Origin: Verrucomicrobiota bacterium
GTDB taxonomy: Bacteria > Verrucomicrobiota > Verrucomicrobiia > Limisphaerales > CAIMTB01
Direction of reading: 5' to 3'
Assembly (NCBI GenBank): GCA_963205105.1
Contig: CAUJJW010000004.1
Span: forward strand, 1 to 35,899
DNA length: 35,899 nt
Positions 1 through 7,417 of the stretch are shown piece after piece. The notes below the pieces were generated by a model. The model was given only the letters and a program-made list of their open reading frames with translations. It was not told the origin of the DNA and did no database searches. A program made the position numbers and the translations under genes. Numbering within the stretch: the first letter of the stretch is position 1; the number at the start of each line of letters is the position of its first letter.

Positions 1-476
1 TGACTGAACCGCAGCGCTGGCCCCGCACCCACATCGAACGCGCTTCGAAGGTATTCTTCCCGCCACTCCCGCCCGCCAAACACACCTTCGGTCTCGATCT
101 TCGCCACTTCGGCGGTCAACTGCACCGGCGACATACCATCGGCGGCGTTGTTCACATGCGCCGAGGGATCGATGGTGAAAAAGCAGAACCCCGCGGCTGC
201 CGTCCGCGCCACGTCCTCCGGTGTCTTCAGATGGTCGGCGTCTGCGCCCCAGGGCTCCGAGTAAGCCTCCGCCACCAGGGCCACCTGCGCCGCCTTCATC
301 ACCTCCTCAGGGCTCCGCTGGGTGCGGGCCATCTCGCGGATGGATTGTTGGGCGAAGATGGCGGCGAATCCGGTTCCTCGCACCGCATCCACGTGACCGG
401 GCGTGGCCAGTCCGAGGCGGTCACCAAAACCAAAGGACTTCTTTAATCCAAGCGGAGTAGGGGCAGGCAGCTTCAT
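1..476 (-). CDS. uxaE: Tagaturonate epimerase family protein (UxaE-like), 3'-truncated by window edge
   Basis: About 158 codons are visible from ATG 476 and the frame runs off the left edge, so the C-terminal part is missing. The readable protein contains KSFGFGDRLGLATPGHV, then FAAIFAQQSIREM, GADADHLKTPEDV and FFTIDPSAHVNN. These blocks match what I recall of the UxaE (tagaturonate/fructuronate epimerase) family, which interconverts D-tagaturonate and D-fructuronate in hexuronate breakdown. Oddity: family members I know have roughly 90 residues before the FGxGDRLG block. Here the block starts about residue 14, and an in-frame stop lies at 501-503, so this is either a short variant or a 5'-truncated gene. 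The neighbour on the other side of a repeat-rich gap is a divergent WYL regulator, which could control it (inference). The family call is fairly firm; activity is unproven. Confidence 0.66.
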   Translation of the reverse strand, partial: MKLPAPTPLGLKKSFGFGDRLGLATPGHVDAVRGTGFAAIFAQQSIREMARTQRSPEEVMKAAQVALVAEAYSEPWGADADHLKTPEDVARTAAAGFCFFTIDPSAHVNNAADGMSPVQLTAEVAKIETEGVFGGREWREEYLRSAFDVGAGPALRFS

Positions 477-810
477 CGGCCGAAGCCTGCGCGACCGGCG
501 TTAGCCCGACAACTCCAAGGTGCCGGGTGCCTTCTTGTGGGGCGCATCTGCGGGTGATGGGTGGGGATTGTCGCGGAGCGACGGTTGAACCCAGCGCATG
601 GAGCGCCGCCGCACGGACGACGAGGCACGGATTCAGCCGTCGCTCCGCGACGCTGACGTTGTGGGCACCTTGAATCCGGGCCTTCAAAGGCCCGGCTACC
701 TTCGTTCGTCGCTCCGCGACGGCCAAAATAGCCAAACTCCAGCTCCGAGAACTCGCAGATGCGCACTCCTCTTGCGCTTTCCCATCGCCGCCGCACCCTC
801 CGCTCGTCGC
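477..810. repeat. Intergenic region with inverted and direct copies of a 14-bp palindrome-like repeat
   Basis: No convincing gene lies between the divergent uxaE-like and WYL genes. The 14-mer GTCGCGGAGCGACG occurs at 570-583, and its reverse complement CGTCGCTCCGCGAC occurs at 638-651 and 707-720. The inverted pair extends a few bases further with one mismatch (GGTTGAA against TTCAGCC). A perfect hairpin, CCGGGCCT-TCAA-AGGCCCGG, occupies 676-695 between the second and third copies. This looks like a REP-type extragenic palindromic cluster. Frames that stay open through it are repeat-derived and are not called as genes. Confidence 0.75.
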
Positions 811-1821
811 ATGAAGCCGAAGCGCCGCTCCCAACCCAGCCCCTTGCCGACCTCCCGACCGCCGCTGGAACGAATGATGCGCATCCATTCGGCCCTGCAG
901 TCCGGCAAATTCCCCAACGCCACCCAGTTGGGCGCCGACCTGGAAGTGTGCACCAAGACGATCCGCCGCGACCTCGATTTCATGCGCGACCGCATGAACC
1001 TCCCGGTCGCCTTCGACCCCTCCCATAACGGCTTCCATTACACGGAGGAAGTCGACGCCTTCCCCACGCTCCAAATCAGCGAAGGCGAATTGTTCGCCCT
1101 GCTCGTGGCCGAAAAAGCCCTGCAACAGTACCGCGGCACCCCCTTCGAGCAACGCCTGGTCACCGCCCTCAAGAAACTCGAACGCTCCCTCCCCGACACC
1201 GTCTCGCTGAACCTCGCCGAATGGGATCACGCCATCAGTTTCCGCACCAGCGCTGAACCCATCGTCAACGTTCCCGTCCTCGAAACCCTCGCCGACGCCA
1301 TTCAACACCGGCGCCAGTTGCAGCTCGCCTACCGCAAACCCGGCGCCCGCACCACGGAGGCACGCGTCGTCGATCCCTACCACCTCGCGAACGTGAACGG
1401 CGACTGGTACCTGTTCGCCTTCGACCACCTTCGCCAGGCCATCCGCACCTTCGTTCCCACCCGGATTGTCACCGCCGAGCTGACCGGCAAATCGTTCCCC
1501 AAACCCGCCCGCTTCGCCCTGGAGAAGCAGTTGCGTGACAGCTTTGGCGTCTTTTCCCGCGACGGCGATTACCAGGTGGTCCTGCGCTTCGACGAACCGG
1601 TCGCCGACTACATCCGGGAGAAGCGCTGGCATCCGTCGCAGGAATTGAAGGAGCTCCCCACTGGCGGGCTCGAACTGCACCTGCGACTGGGCAGTCTCAT
1701 TGAAATCCAACGCTGGCTGATGGGCTGGGGCGGTCACGTGCAGGTCCTTGCCCCACCCGAACTCGCCGCCAGCGTCCGCACCGCCGCCCTATCCCTAGTC
1801 GAACGCCACCCGGCAGCCTGA
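811..1821 (+). CDS. WYL-domain transcriptional regulator
   Basis: 336 aa. Residues about 16-70 form a DeoR/HTH_11-like winged helix with the recognition-helix pattern LEVCTKTIRRDLDFM. Residues about 154-225 form a WYL domain, with DPYHLANVNGDWYLFAFD at about 188-205. A C-terminal WCX-like extension with RWHPSQELKEL follows. The architecture is that of YafY/PafC-type ligand-sensing DNA-binding proteins, which are repressors or activators. The ATG at 811 was chosen because upstream in-frame sequence is repeat DNA of low coding quality and the protein reads naturally from MKPKRRSQ. It ends 8 bp before the convergent nucleotidyltransferase gene. The divergent uxaE-like gene is the obvious candidate target, but no operator was identified. 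WYL regulators also control DNA-damage and defence genes, so the target is open. Confidence 0.88.
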   Translation: MKPKRRSQPSPLPTSRPPLERMMRIHSALQSGKFPNATQLGADLEVCTKTIRRDLDFMRDRMNLPVAFDPSHNGFHYTEEVDAFPTLQISEGELFALLVAEKALQQYRGTPFEQRLVTALKKLERSLPDTVSLNLAEWDHAISFRTSAEPIVNVPVLETLADAIQHRRQLQLAYRKPGARTTEARVVDPYHLANVNGDWYLFAFDHLRQAIRTFVPTRIVTAELTGKSFPKPARFALEKQLRDSFGVFSRDGDYQVVLRFDEPVADYIREKRWHPSQELKELPTGGLELHLRLGSLIEIQRWLMGWGGHVQVLAPPELAASVRTAALSLVERHPAA

Positions 1822-1829
1822 ACCTGGGC

Positions 1830-2468
1830 TCACGATTCGGGGTGATCGATCAAGTCGCGCAGACGTCGATCCAGCGGTTCGGGCAGCCGTTCACACCAGC
1901 TCCCATCAATGAGGCCGAGTTCGAGCAGATCTCGGAGATGGGTCCGGTCCTTGTCGCGGAAACTCGTCAGCTTCATCCGCACCAAAGCCGGCAGCGTCAC
2001 CAGGAGAAAACCATCACCGGGTTCGGATTCATTCACGTCCGGAGCCGGGAGGACACTGTCGGGACGGACTTTCTCGCCAGCCCACACCACGCGAAGCGCG
2101 TCCGGGATCGTCGCCGTAGGCCCATCGAGAAATACGTCCATCCCCACGGGCATGCCAAGCCCGGCCACCTTCCGGTGAATGAACCCCACCTTCTCCAGCG
2201 CCACGCGCGCCGCCTCGAGATCGGAGGGACGCAGAAGGAGATCCACGTCGCGCGTGGTGCGAACGGCGGCTTCGTCCACCCGGGAAACATGCGCCGCCAC
2301 CGCGTTGCCGCCCACCACGGCGTAGGGGATCAATGCGGCGTCCAGGGCTCGGGCAGCACGCATCAAACGTTCGCGGACCTTCTCCACGGCACGAATCATC
2401 CGATCCCAGGAGACCGACTCCAAGGTCGAAGCCTGAATCGAACCGCGCCCTGTAGAATCGTCTTGCAT
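1830..2468 (-). CDS. Small nucleotidyltransferase-fold protein (AbiEii/MNT-like)
   Basis: 212 aa from ATG 2468. The nucleotidyltransferase signature is visible: YAVVGGNAVAAH at residues 49-60 (GG at 53-54), followed by TTRDVDLLL with the metal-binding pair D74 and D76. The rest (FLLVTLPALVRMKLTSFRDKDRTHLRDLLELGLI) resembles the C-terminal helices of stand-alone DUF6036/AbiEii-like transferases. These act in toxin-antitoxin pairs or as housekeeping nucleotidyltransferases. No AbiEi-type or HEPN partner is adjacent: one side is the convergent WYL gene and the other is the beta-propeller gene 26 bp upstream on the same strand. A toxin role is therefore not supported by context. Reading further upstream is possible, but the added residues overlap the end of the propeller gene and look non-coding. 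Confidence 0.78.
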   Translation of the reverse strand: MQDDSTGRGSIQASTLESVSWDRMIRAVEKVRERLMRAARALDAALIPYAVVGGNAVAAHVSRVDEAAVRTTRDVDLLLRPSDLEAARVALEKVGFIHRKVAGLGMPVGMDVFLDGPTATIPDALRVVWAGEKVRPDSVLPAPDVNESEPGDGFLLVTLPALVRMKLTSFRDKDRTHLRDLLELGLIDGSWCERLPEPLDRRLRDLIDHPES

Positions 2469-2494
2469 CCTGAAAGTCCCCACCCACGCAGGCC

Positions 2495-3811
2495 TCACCG
2501 CGAGACCCCGCTCACCGCCGCCAAACGTCCCTTGTCGCTGATGCACCACAGACCCTTCCAGGTCCGCAGGAACAGCTCCCCATCCGACATCGCCAGACTG
2601 GAGTTGCTGGGCTCCGCCACCGTGTTGGTCGCGATCACCTCGAACTTCCGCGACGCCCGCACGATGAACGTATCCCCGCTCCGGTTCACCGTGTAGAGGC
2701 GGTCGCCCGCCAGGGTCAACGAGGACCACGACGCATCCGCCGCGCCCGGACCATTGAGCCGTTCTTCCCACAGCTGCTCACCGGTCCGCAGATCCACGCA
2801 CTCCAGAAACCCATCCATGTTGAACACGTAGAGCGTGTCATCCTTCACCACCGCCGAACCCAGCCGGTTCTTGCGCGACCGTTCCTCCCGCCAGACCCGG
2901 TGGGAGCTCGTCACGTCCCCGGTCCCGCCCACCCGCACCGCCACGGTGCTCCCGGAAAATCCCCCCATCGCAATCACCGTCTGCCCGGCCAGGAACGGTG
3001 ACGTGTAGACCAGCGGATTCAGACCACCCGAACGCCACAGTTCGCTGCCGGTCTCCGCCGACACCGAAACCAACGATTCCGGCAGGCTGAGAATCACTTC
3101 CTCACGCCCGTCCCACCGCACCGCCAGAGGCGTGCTGAAACTGCCGATCACCCCCGGAAGTCGCCCTTTGAAACCATCCGTGCGCTCGGTGGGAACCGGT
3201 TCCGGCAGGGGTTTTTCCCAAAGAATCTTCCCGTCCCGCTTGTCGAAGGCCACCACCCGCGTTCCCGGTCCCGGACCGTGGTAGACGAACACGCGGTCTC
3301 CCAGAAGGACCGGCGACGCCGCGTGCCCCCACTGGTGCTGTTGCGGTCCGAGGTCGCGCCGCCACAGCTCACGTCCGTCCATCCCAAACGCCATCACCCC
3401 GGCAGAGCCGAAACTCGCCACCACCCGTTCCCCGTCCGAAACGGGAGATCCAGCCGCGTAGGGATTGTCTTCGTGCGTCTCTTCCTTGCCCTCAAAGACC
3501 GTGCCCTTTTCCCAGAGCAACTGGCCGTTCTGCCGGTCGTATGCCGCCACAAACCGTCGGCCGTCTTTTTCCACGGCCTGGGTGATGAACACTTTGCCGC
3601 CGACCACGATGGGCGTGGAGTTGCCACGGTCGGGAAGGTCCACCCGCCAACGGATCTGGTTGGTTGGACTCCAGTGGGTTGGGAACGCCGTTTCGGTGGT
3701 GGAACCATCGGCCTTGGGCCCCCGCCAGGCCGGCCAATCACCCGCCGATACATGGCAGGCCACGACGCCGCAGAAGAATGGCAGGCAAGCCGCCGTGAAA
3801 TGAGATCGCAT
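2495..3811 (-). CDS. Exported PQQ-type beta-propeller protein
   Basis: 438 aa from ATG 3811. The N-terminus MRSHFTAACLPFFCGVVACH is a signal peptide with probable cleavage near VSAGD. WPAWRGPKADG follows, a phrase typical of planctomycete and verrucomicrobial PQQ-repeat proteins. Repeated blade motifs include VVAFDKRDGKILWEKPL, VSAETGSELWRSGG and CVDLRTGEQLWEERL, each with the Asp-Gly-x-x-Leu-Trp ending seen in BamB/PQQ dehydrogenase propellers. There is no dehydrogenase catalytic signature, so this is probably a structural or binding propeller outside the cytoplasm. An ATG 21 codons upstream (3874) is open, but a promoter-like element lies between the two (see 3819-3846), which favours 3811. 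The gene is divergent from the DUF1015 gene. Substrate unknown. Confidence 0.85.
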   Translation of the reverse strand: MRSHFTAACLPFFCGVVACHVSAGDWPAWRGPKADGSTTETAFPTHWSPTNQIRWRVDLPDRGNSTPIVVGGKVFITQAVEKDGRRFVAAYDRQNGQLLWEKGTVFEGKEETHEDNPYAAGSPVSDGERVVASFGSAGVMAFGMDGRELWRRDLGPQQHQWGHAASPVLLGDRVFVYHGPGPGTRVVAFDKRDGKILWEKPLPEPVPTERTDGFKGRLPGVIGSFSTPLAVRWDGREEVILSLPESLVSVSAETGSELWRSGGLNPLVYTSPFLAGQTVIAMGGFSGSTVAVRVGGTGDVTSSHRVWREERSRKNRLGSAVVKDDTLYVFNMDGFLECVDLRTGEQLWEERLNGPGAADASWSSLTLAGDRLYTVNRSGDTFIVRASRKFEVIATNTVAEPSNSSLAMSDGELFLRTWKGLWCISDKGRLAAVSGVSR

Positions 3812-3818
3812 GACGCGG

Positions 3819-3846
3819 AGCCTAACGCCTCGCAACCGGGAGCCAA
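3819..3846 (-). promoter_or_regulatory. Putative promoter of the beta-propeller gene
   Basis: On the - strand, TTGGCT (3846-3841) is separated by 16 bp from TAGGCT (3824-3819). The -10-like element ends only 7 bp before ATG 3811, so a transcript would begin close to the start codon and be nearly leaderless. The same TTGnnn/TAGnyT pattern recurs before purA, livK and leuB. The assignment rests on pattern only. Confidence 0.45.
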
Positions 3847-3934
3847 GCATCGGGTGAGTTGCAGAGTTGTTCATCGGAGTTTCGGAGTTTCGCCCGCCTG
3901 CCCGTCCGGCTACGTTCGCGCCGCCTTTTTATCC

Positions 3935-5149
3935 ATGGCCACCATTCGACCTTTCGCCGCCCTCCTCCCCAAACCCAGCCTCGCCGCCCGGATCTGCGAG
4001 CTTCCTTACGACGTGATGTCGTCGGAGGAAGCCCGCGACATGGCCGCCGGCAATCCGCTGAGCTTCCTGCACGTCAGCAAGCCGGAAATCGACCTTCCCC
4101 AAGGCACAGACCTCTACAGCCCAGCGGTTTATGCCCAGGGCAAGGCCAACTTGGATCGCCTGATGTCGGACGGTTCCCTGGCCCAGGATTCCCAGCCCTG
4201 CTTTTACCTCTACCGCCAGGTCATGGGCGCCCACAGCCAGGTCGGGCTCGTCGCTGCCGCCAGTTGTGCCGAATACCTCGAAGGCACCATCAAGAAGCAC
4301 GAGTTCACCCGCCCCGACAAAGAAGACGACCGCGTCCGCCACATCGAGACTCTCAACTCCCAGACCGGGCCCGTCTTCCTCACCTACCGCTCGCGCCCGA
4401 ACCTCGATGAATGGATTCGGCAACGCATGAGCGGCGCGCCCCTGGTGGATTTCCGGTCCGCCGATGGCGTGGGCCACACGTCCTGGCGGATCGCCGACGA
4501 CGCCGGCATCCGCTTTCTGTCGGAGGAATTCGCCAAAGTCCCCTTCCTCTACATCGCGGACGGACACCATCGCAGCGCGGCGGCGGCGCGGGTGTTTCAG
4601 TCCCGGGGTGGCCAGGGCCACAGTGCGAACTTCCTGACGGTGATCTTCCCGCACAACCAGATGCAGATCCTGCCCTACAATCGGGTGCTGAAGGATCTGC
4701 AAGGCCTCACGGCGGAACAACTTCTGGCCAAACTCGGCACCCTGTTTGAGATCCGCCCCAACGGCGCCCCCCGTCCGTCTCGCAAACATGAACTGGGCCT
4801 GTTCCTGGCGGGTCGCTGGTACGGGTTGACTTTCCGTCCGGAATTGACCGCGTCGGGGGACGCCATCGAACGCCTGGACGTCACCCTGCTGCAGAAGCAT
4901 GTGCTCGCGCCGTTGTTCGGCATCGACGACCCCCGCACCAGCAAGCGCATCCACTTCGTGGGGGGTATTCGGGGTACGGGCGAGCTGGAGAAACTGGTGG
5001 CGAGCGGCGAGTTTGCCTGCGCGTTCTCCATGTATCCCACGAGCATCGAGGACCTGATGACCATCGCCGATGCCGGCGGAATCATGCCGCCCAAGAGCAC
5101 CTGGTTTGAGCCAAAACTGCGCGACGCCATGTTCTGCCACATGATTTGA
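3935..5149 (+). CDS. DUF1015 family protein with ParB/SerK-like DGHHR motif
   Basis: 404 aa, starting at ATG 3935 (MATIRPFAALLPKP, the usual DUF1015 N-terminus). Conserved features include ICELPYDVMSSEEAR near residue 20, EFTRPDKEDDRVRHIE around 122-137, GPVFLTYR, and IADGHHRSAAAARV at about 206-219. The last motif resembles the DGHHR/DGHNR loop of ParB/sulfiredoxin-fold kinases such as the free-serine kinase SerK. DUF1015 genes are also often found near serA/serC in other genomes (recollection). A small-molecule kinase role is therefore plausible but unproven. Neighbours here are the divergent propeller gene and purA downstream. A frame open from 3278 is longer, but the extra residues overlap the opposite-strand gene. 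Confidence 0.85.
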   Translation: MATIRPFAALLPKPSLAARICELPYDVMSSEEARDMAAGNPLSFLHVSKPEIDLPQGTDLYSPAVYAQGKANLDRLMSDGSLAQDSQPCFYLYRQVMGAHSQVGLVAAASCAEYLEGTIKKHEFTRPDKEDDRVRHIETLNSQTGPVFLTYRSRPNLDEWIRQRMSGAPLVDFRSADGVGHTSWRIADDAGIRFLSEEFAKVPFLYIADGHHRSAAAARVFQSRGGQGHSANFLTVIFPHNQMQILPYNRVLKDLQGLTAEQLLAKLGTLFEIRPNGAPRPSRKHELGLFLAGRWYGLTFRPELTASGDAIERLDVTLLQKHVLAPLFGIDDPRTSKRIHFVGGIRGTGELEKLVASGEFACAFSMYPTSIEDLMTIADAGGIMPPKSTWFEPKLRDAMFCHMI

Positions 5150-5164
5150 GCTTTGGCAGACGCG

Positions 5165-5194
5165 TTGACACCCGACACATGGGGTTCCTAGGTT
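5165..5194 (+). promoter_or_regulatory. Putative purA promoter
   Basis: TTGACA (5165-5170), an exact -35 consensus, is followed after 18 bp by TAGGTT (5189-5194). It lies 15 bp after the DUF1015 stop codon and about 95 bp before ATG 5290 of purA. The -10-like hexamer matches the TAGnyT form seen at other genes in this window. Transcription would start near 5200, upstream of the hairpin at 5219-5252. Confidence 0.55.
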
Positions 5195-5218
5195 CGGCCC
5201 GCAACCGCTGAGCCCGCG

Positions 5219-5252
5219 CCCCGGGGGGTTCCTCCCTCGGGGTGTGTTTTTT
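5219..5252 (+). terminator. Rho-independent terminator hairpin, possibly an attenuator in the purA leader
   Basis: CCCCGGGGG (5219-5227) pairs with CCCTCGGGG (5234-5242), giving 9 bp with one G-T pair and a 6-nt loop. A short TGTG and six T residues (5247-5252) follow. It could simply end the DUF1015 transcript. However, a promoter-like element sits upstream of it and purA begins 38 bp downstream, so a purA transcript from that promoter would have to read through it. Confidence 0.6.
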
Positions 5253-5289
5253 GTCCACGCGCGGCAAGCGCCACGCGGTTTGTCACGAA

Positions 5290-6558
5290 ATGAACACGAT
5301 TCTCGTTGGCGCCCAGTGGGGCGACGAAGGCAAAGGCAAGATCATCGATGTCCTGACAGAACAGGCTGACATCGTGGTCCGCACCCAGGGCGGCAACAAC
5401 GCCGGCCACACCGTCTTCGTCGGCCCCCAGAAATACGTTCTCCACCTCATCCCCTCCGGCATCCTTCGCCCCGACAAGGTCTGCGTCGTCGGCAATGGCG
5501 TCGTCATCGACCCCGTCAGTCTCGTCGGTGAAATCGATGGCCTCGAAAAACTCGGCGTCCAGGTTTCCCCCAAGAATCTCATCATCTCCGAGACCGCCCA
5601 TGTCGTCTTCCCCTGGCATCGGGAACTCGACGCCCAACGCGAGGTGCGCAAAGGCCAGGGCAAGATCGGCACCACCAAACGCGGCATCGGCCCGACTTAC
5701 GGCGACAAAGCCGCGCGCGTCGGTCTGCGCGTGGTGGACCTGATGAACGCCAAACGCTTCCCCGAACGCCTCCGCGAGCGGCTCCAGGAGAACAACGAAG
5801 TCCTGCGGGCGCTCGGCGCCCAAACCGTGGATTACGACACCGTGCTCCGCGACTACACCACCGCCGCGGATCGCCTGCGGCCCTTCGTCGCCAACACCGT
5901 TGTCTACCTTCACGAGTCGACCCGGCGCGGAGCGAACGTTCTGTTTGAAGGCGCCCAGGGCACCTTCCTCGACATCGACCACGGCACCTACCCGTACGTC
6001 ACGTCGTCCAACACCACCGCCGGCGGGGCCAGCACCGGCTCCGGTGTCCCGCCCAACCGCATGGACCGGGTCGTGGGCGTGATGAAAGCCTACACCACCC
6101 GCGTCGGCGAAGGCCCCCTGCCCTCCGAGGACGCCGGCATTAGCGATCTGTTGCACGGGCTCGGACGCGAATTCGGGGCCACCACCGGGCGAGCCCGCCG
6201 TTGCGGCTGGTTCGACGCCGTCGTCACTCGCCACGCCTGCATGGTCAATGGCATCGACGAACTCGCCATCACCAACATCGACGGCCTGGACACGGTCGCC
6301 ACCATCAAGGTCTGCGTCGGCTACAAGGTCGATGGCACCGTCCTGCGCCACATCCCCGCCGACGTCGAATCCATGGTTCGCTGCGAACCGGTGTACGAGA
6401 CGTTCCCGGGCTGGGTGACCCCCACGGACAAGGCAACCCGCTGGGAGGAACTGCCCGACAACTGCCGCCATTATCTGCTCAGCATTTCCCAGATGACCGG
6501 CGCCCGGTTGATCATCGCCAGCGTCGGGCCGGCCCGCGAACAAACCATCCCGGTCTGA
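5290..6558 (+). CDS. purA: Adenylosuccinate synthetase
   Basis: 422 aa, close to the family's usual 430. It catalyses IMP + aspartate + GTP to adenylosuccinate in AMP synthesis in the cytoplasm. Diagnostic motifs: GAQWGDEGKGKIIDVL at about residues 7-22 (P-loop with catalytic Asp), GGNNAGHTV with the catalytic His, GTTKRGIGPTYGDKAAR, FEGAQGTFLDIDHGTYPYVT, and TTGRARRCGWFD. All key blocks are present, so it should be active. The ATG at 5290 was chosen because MNTILVGAQWGDEGKG is the standard N-terminus; the upstream in-frame extension covers the terminator-like leader. No Shine-Dalgarno is visible. uppS follows 26 bp downstream. Confidence 0.97.
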   Translation: MNTILVGAQWGDEGKGKIIDVLTEQADIVVRTQGGNNAGHTVFVGPQKYVLHLIPSGILRPDKVCVVGNGVVIDPVSLVGEIDGLEKLGVQVSPKNLIISETAHVVFPWHRELDAQREVRKGQGKIGTTKRGIGPTYGDKAARVGLRVVDLMNAKRFPERLRERLQENNEVLRALGAQTVDYDTVLRDYTTAADRLRPFVANTVVYLHESTRRGANVLFEGAQGTFLDIDHGTYPYVTSSNTTAGGASTGSGVPPNRMDRVVGVMKAYTTRVGEGPLPSEDAGISDLLHGLGREFGATTGRARRCGWFDAVVTRHACMVNGIDELAITNIDGLDTVATIKVCVGYKVDGTVLRHIPADVESMVRCEPVYETFPGWVTPTDKATRWEELPDNCRHYLLSISQMTGARLIIASVGPAREQTIPV

Positions 6559-6584
6559 TCCGCCCAGGCCCTCGCGCGCGTGCC

Positions 6585-7322
6585 GTGAGCACCTCAACCC
6601 CCCACCTCAGCCCGGAGGCCCGCGCCAACCTTCCCAAGCACGTCGCCGTCATCATGGATGGCAACGGACGCTGGGCCAAAAAGCGCGGGCTTCCACGGGT
6701 CGAAGGCCATCGCCAAGGCGCGGAATCCGTCCGCACCCTGGTGCGTGCCGCCGGCGAGGTGGGCATCCGGTACCTCAGCCTCTACGCCTTCTCTGTCGAG
6801 AACTGGAACCGCCCCAAGGACGAGGTCGATACCCTCATGAAGTACCTCGCCAGGTACCTCAAGAACGAGATCGGCGAACTCGACCGCAACAACGTCCGCC
6901 TCGAAGCCATCGGCCAGATCTGGCGCCTGCCCGAGTTCGTCCAGGAACAGTTGCGCAAGACCAAGGCCGCTCTCGCCAAGAACAACGGCCTCACCCTCAT
7001 CCTCTGCCTCAGCTACGGCGGCCGCACCGAAATCGTCGACGCCGTCCGCGAAATCGCCGCGCTGGCCAAGGCCGGCGGCATCGATCCCGCTGAAATCAAC
7101 GAACGCATCGTCGCCGAACATCTCTACACCCGCCACTGGCCCGATCCCGACCTCCTGATCCGCACCAGTGGCGAACTGCGGGTCAGCAATTTCCTGCTCT
7201 GGCAGATTTCCTACGCCGAGTTCGTCGTCACCGAAACCCTCTGGCCGGAGTTCCGAAAACCCCAGTTGTACGCCGCCCTGGAGGAGTACACCCGGCGCCA
7301 CCGGCGCTTCGGGAAACTCTGA
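6585..7322 (+). CDS. uppS: Isoprenyl transferase (undecaprenyl diphosphate synthase)
   Basis: 245 aa, normal length. This cis-prenyltransferase condenses farnesyl diphosphate with isopentenyl diphosphate to make the C55 lipid carrier for cell-wall synthesis. Hallmarks: HVAVIMDGNGRWAKKRGL (catalytic Asp in MDGNGRW), GHRQGAES, LYAFSVENWNRP, SYGGRTEIVDA, and DLLIRTSGELRVSNFLLWQ. The start is taken as GTG 6585 (MSTSTPHLSPEARANLPKHV). No ATG exists upstream of the catalytic motif in this frame except far inside purA. It lies 26 bp after purA and is probably cotranscribed with it. Confidence 0.95.
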   Translation: MSTSTPHLSPEARANLPKHVAVIMDGNGRWAKKRGLPRVEGHRQGAESVRTLVRAAGEVGIRYLSLYAFSVENWNRPKDEVDTLMKYLARYLKNEIGELDRNNVRLEAIGQIWRLPEFVQEQLRKTKAALAKNNGLTLILCLSYGGRTEIVDAVREIAALAKAGGIDPAEINERIVAEHLYTRHWPDPDLLIRTSGELRVSNFLLWQISYAEFVVTETLWPEFRKPQLYAALEEYTRRHRRFGKL

Positions 7323-7417
7323 ACCCCGGTCCATGGCCGCTTTTCCAACGACTTCACCCCGTCTCTTGTCCTAACCTCCCGCCGAGTTTGATCGTTCACG
7401 CTTCACCGTTCACTTCC

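Noticed and set aside
421..1737. Long open frame (438 codons) on the - strand opposite the WYL gene
   Set aside because: It is antisense to a well-supported regulator, has Gly/Val/Glu-biased composition typical of GC-rich antisense frames, and shows no recognisable domain.
1830..2468. AbiE-type abortive infection system
   Set aside because: Only the nucleotidyltransferase-fold protein is present; no AbiEi-like or HEPN partner lies on either side.
5150..5289. Purine riboswitch upstream of purA
   Set aside because: No purine-riboswitch core or conserved loop sequences are visible; only a terminator-like hairpin is supported.
5188..6597. Long open frame (469 codons) on the - strand opposite purA
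   Set aside because: It is an antisense artefact of high third-position GC; purA on the + strand carries all family motifs.
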